The notes beneath the pieces were generated by a model. It saw nothing but the letters and a program-made list of their open reading frames with translations. It searched no databases and had not been told where the DNA came from. Position numbers and translations under genes: made by a program. A stretch of 64,000 bases of DNA from Actinotalea soli (lineage in GTDB: Bacteria > Actinomycetota > Actinomycetes > Actinomycetales > Cellulomonadaceae). Shown piece by piece: positions 63,656 to 64,000 of this stretch (within the stretch, counting starts at the first letter, position 1; every line of letters begins with the position of its first letter). Where the stretch lies: NCBI RefSeq assembly GCF_017565425.1, contig NZ_JAGEMK010000002.1, positions 186,001-250,000 on the forward strand, given 5' to 3'.

Positions 63656-64000
63656 ATGCCTTCAGCCCTGACCGTAGACGTGTGGTCCGACATCGCGTGC
63701 CCGTGGTGCTTCATCGGCAAGCGGAAGCTCGAGGAGGCCCTGCGCCGCTACGCCCTCACCGAGGACGCCCTCGACGTCGAGCTCACCTTCCACTCCTTCG
63801 AGCTCGCCCCGGACACCCCGGTGGACTTCGAGGGCAGCGAGATCGACTTCCTCGCCCACCACAAGGGCGTCCCCGCCGACCGGGTGCAGCAGATGCTCAC
63901 CCAGGTCACCGAGATCGCCGCGGGCGTCGGCCTGCGCTACGACTTCGCGGCCCTGCACCACGCCAACACCCGCAAGGCCCACCAGCTCACCCACCTGGCC
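63656..64000 (+). CDS. DsbA/FrnE-family oxidoreductase, 5' part
   Basis: The first 115 codons, cut by the window edge. The thioredoxin-fold active site is SDIACPWCFIGKRKLEEAL (CPWC). FrnE-type proteins are cytosolic dithiol-disulfide oxidoreductases or polyketide isomerase relatives. The ATG is the first in frame with the family start VDVWSD. Confidence 0.93.
   Translation, partial: MPSALTVDVWSDIACPWCFIGKRKLEEALRRYALTEDALDVELTFHSFELAPDTPVDFEGSEIDFLAHHKGVPADRVQQMLTQVTEIAAGVGLRYDFAALHHANTRKAHQLTHLA

Overview
The window is very GC-rich DNA of an actinobacterium, most likely a member of the Micrococcales. The gene order gyrB, gyrA, DUF3566 gene, tRNA-Ile, 39-residue DLW protein, tRNA-Ala, then peptidyl-prolyl isomerase, rhomboid protease, crgA, DUF881 gene, class E sortase, glutamine amidotransferase and the pknB-pknA-pbpA-rodA-pstP-fhaB-fhaA operon is the conserved region beside the replication origin in this group. 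I cannot name the genus from the sequence alone.

Region 1 (1-7.3 kb): 3' part of gyrB, complete gyrA, DUF3566 membrane protein, two tRNAs, the DLW-39 peptide, a lipoprotein, a DHFR/RibD-type reductase and a small NlpC/P60-like protein. Region 2 (7.2-15.2 kb) is accessory metabolism and regulation: a ThuA protein divergent from a leaderless-secretion GH10 glycosidase over a perfect 14-bp palindrome, a NarL-type two-component pair facing an ABC exporter, a VOC protein divergent from an ECF sigma factor with a C-terminal SnoaL-like domain, and a WrbA flavoprotein.

Region 3 (15.2-30.4 kb) is the conserved cell-envelope and division region. The Ser/Thr kinases PknA and PknB, phosphatase PstP, FHA proteins, RodA/FtsW glycosyltransferase and PbpA transpeptidase form one tightly overlapping minus-strand operon that couples phospho-signalling to peptidoglycan synthesis. 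Just before it lies a roughly 300-bp gene-free gap with a dense cluster of DnaA-box-like sequences.

Region 4 (30.5-45.1 kb) holds a large secreted Ig-like/SH3 repeat protein, an ECF sigma operon, a PQ-loop protein, a HAD-like protein, a heme oxygenase placed tail-to-tail with a bacteriophytochrome whose output is a PP2C/SpoIIE phosphatase, two CrcB fluoride channels, an AAE-family transporter and an SbtA/SbtB bicarbonate-transport pair with its own winged-helix regulator. Region 5 (45.1-55.7 kb) is a beta-galactoside utilisation locus (LacI regulator, GH42 beta-galactosidase, two ABC permeases, binding protein) with two clear 18-bp operators, followed by a DUF5692 membrane protein with a nearby TetR regulator, a CGNR regulator, an EamA transporter and a GNAT acetyltransferase.

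Region 6 (55.7-62.3 kb) is the most unusual part. A MazEF-like toxin-antitoxin pair abuts two tandem, 5'-truncated RHS polymorphic-toxin modules. Each consists of a displaced RHS core, a different C-terminal tip and a small overlapping downstream gene that is the likely immunity gene. The second core carries a single-base frameshift. The window closes with an AlkZ/YcaQ-like winged-helix protein and the start of a DsbA/FrnE-type oxidoreductase.
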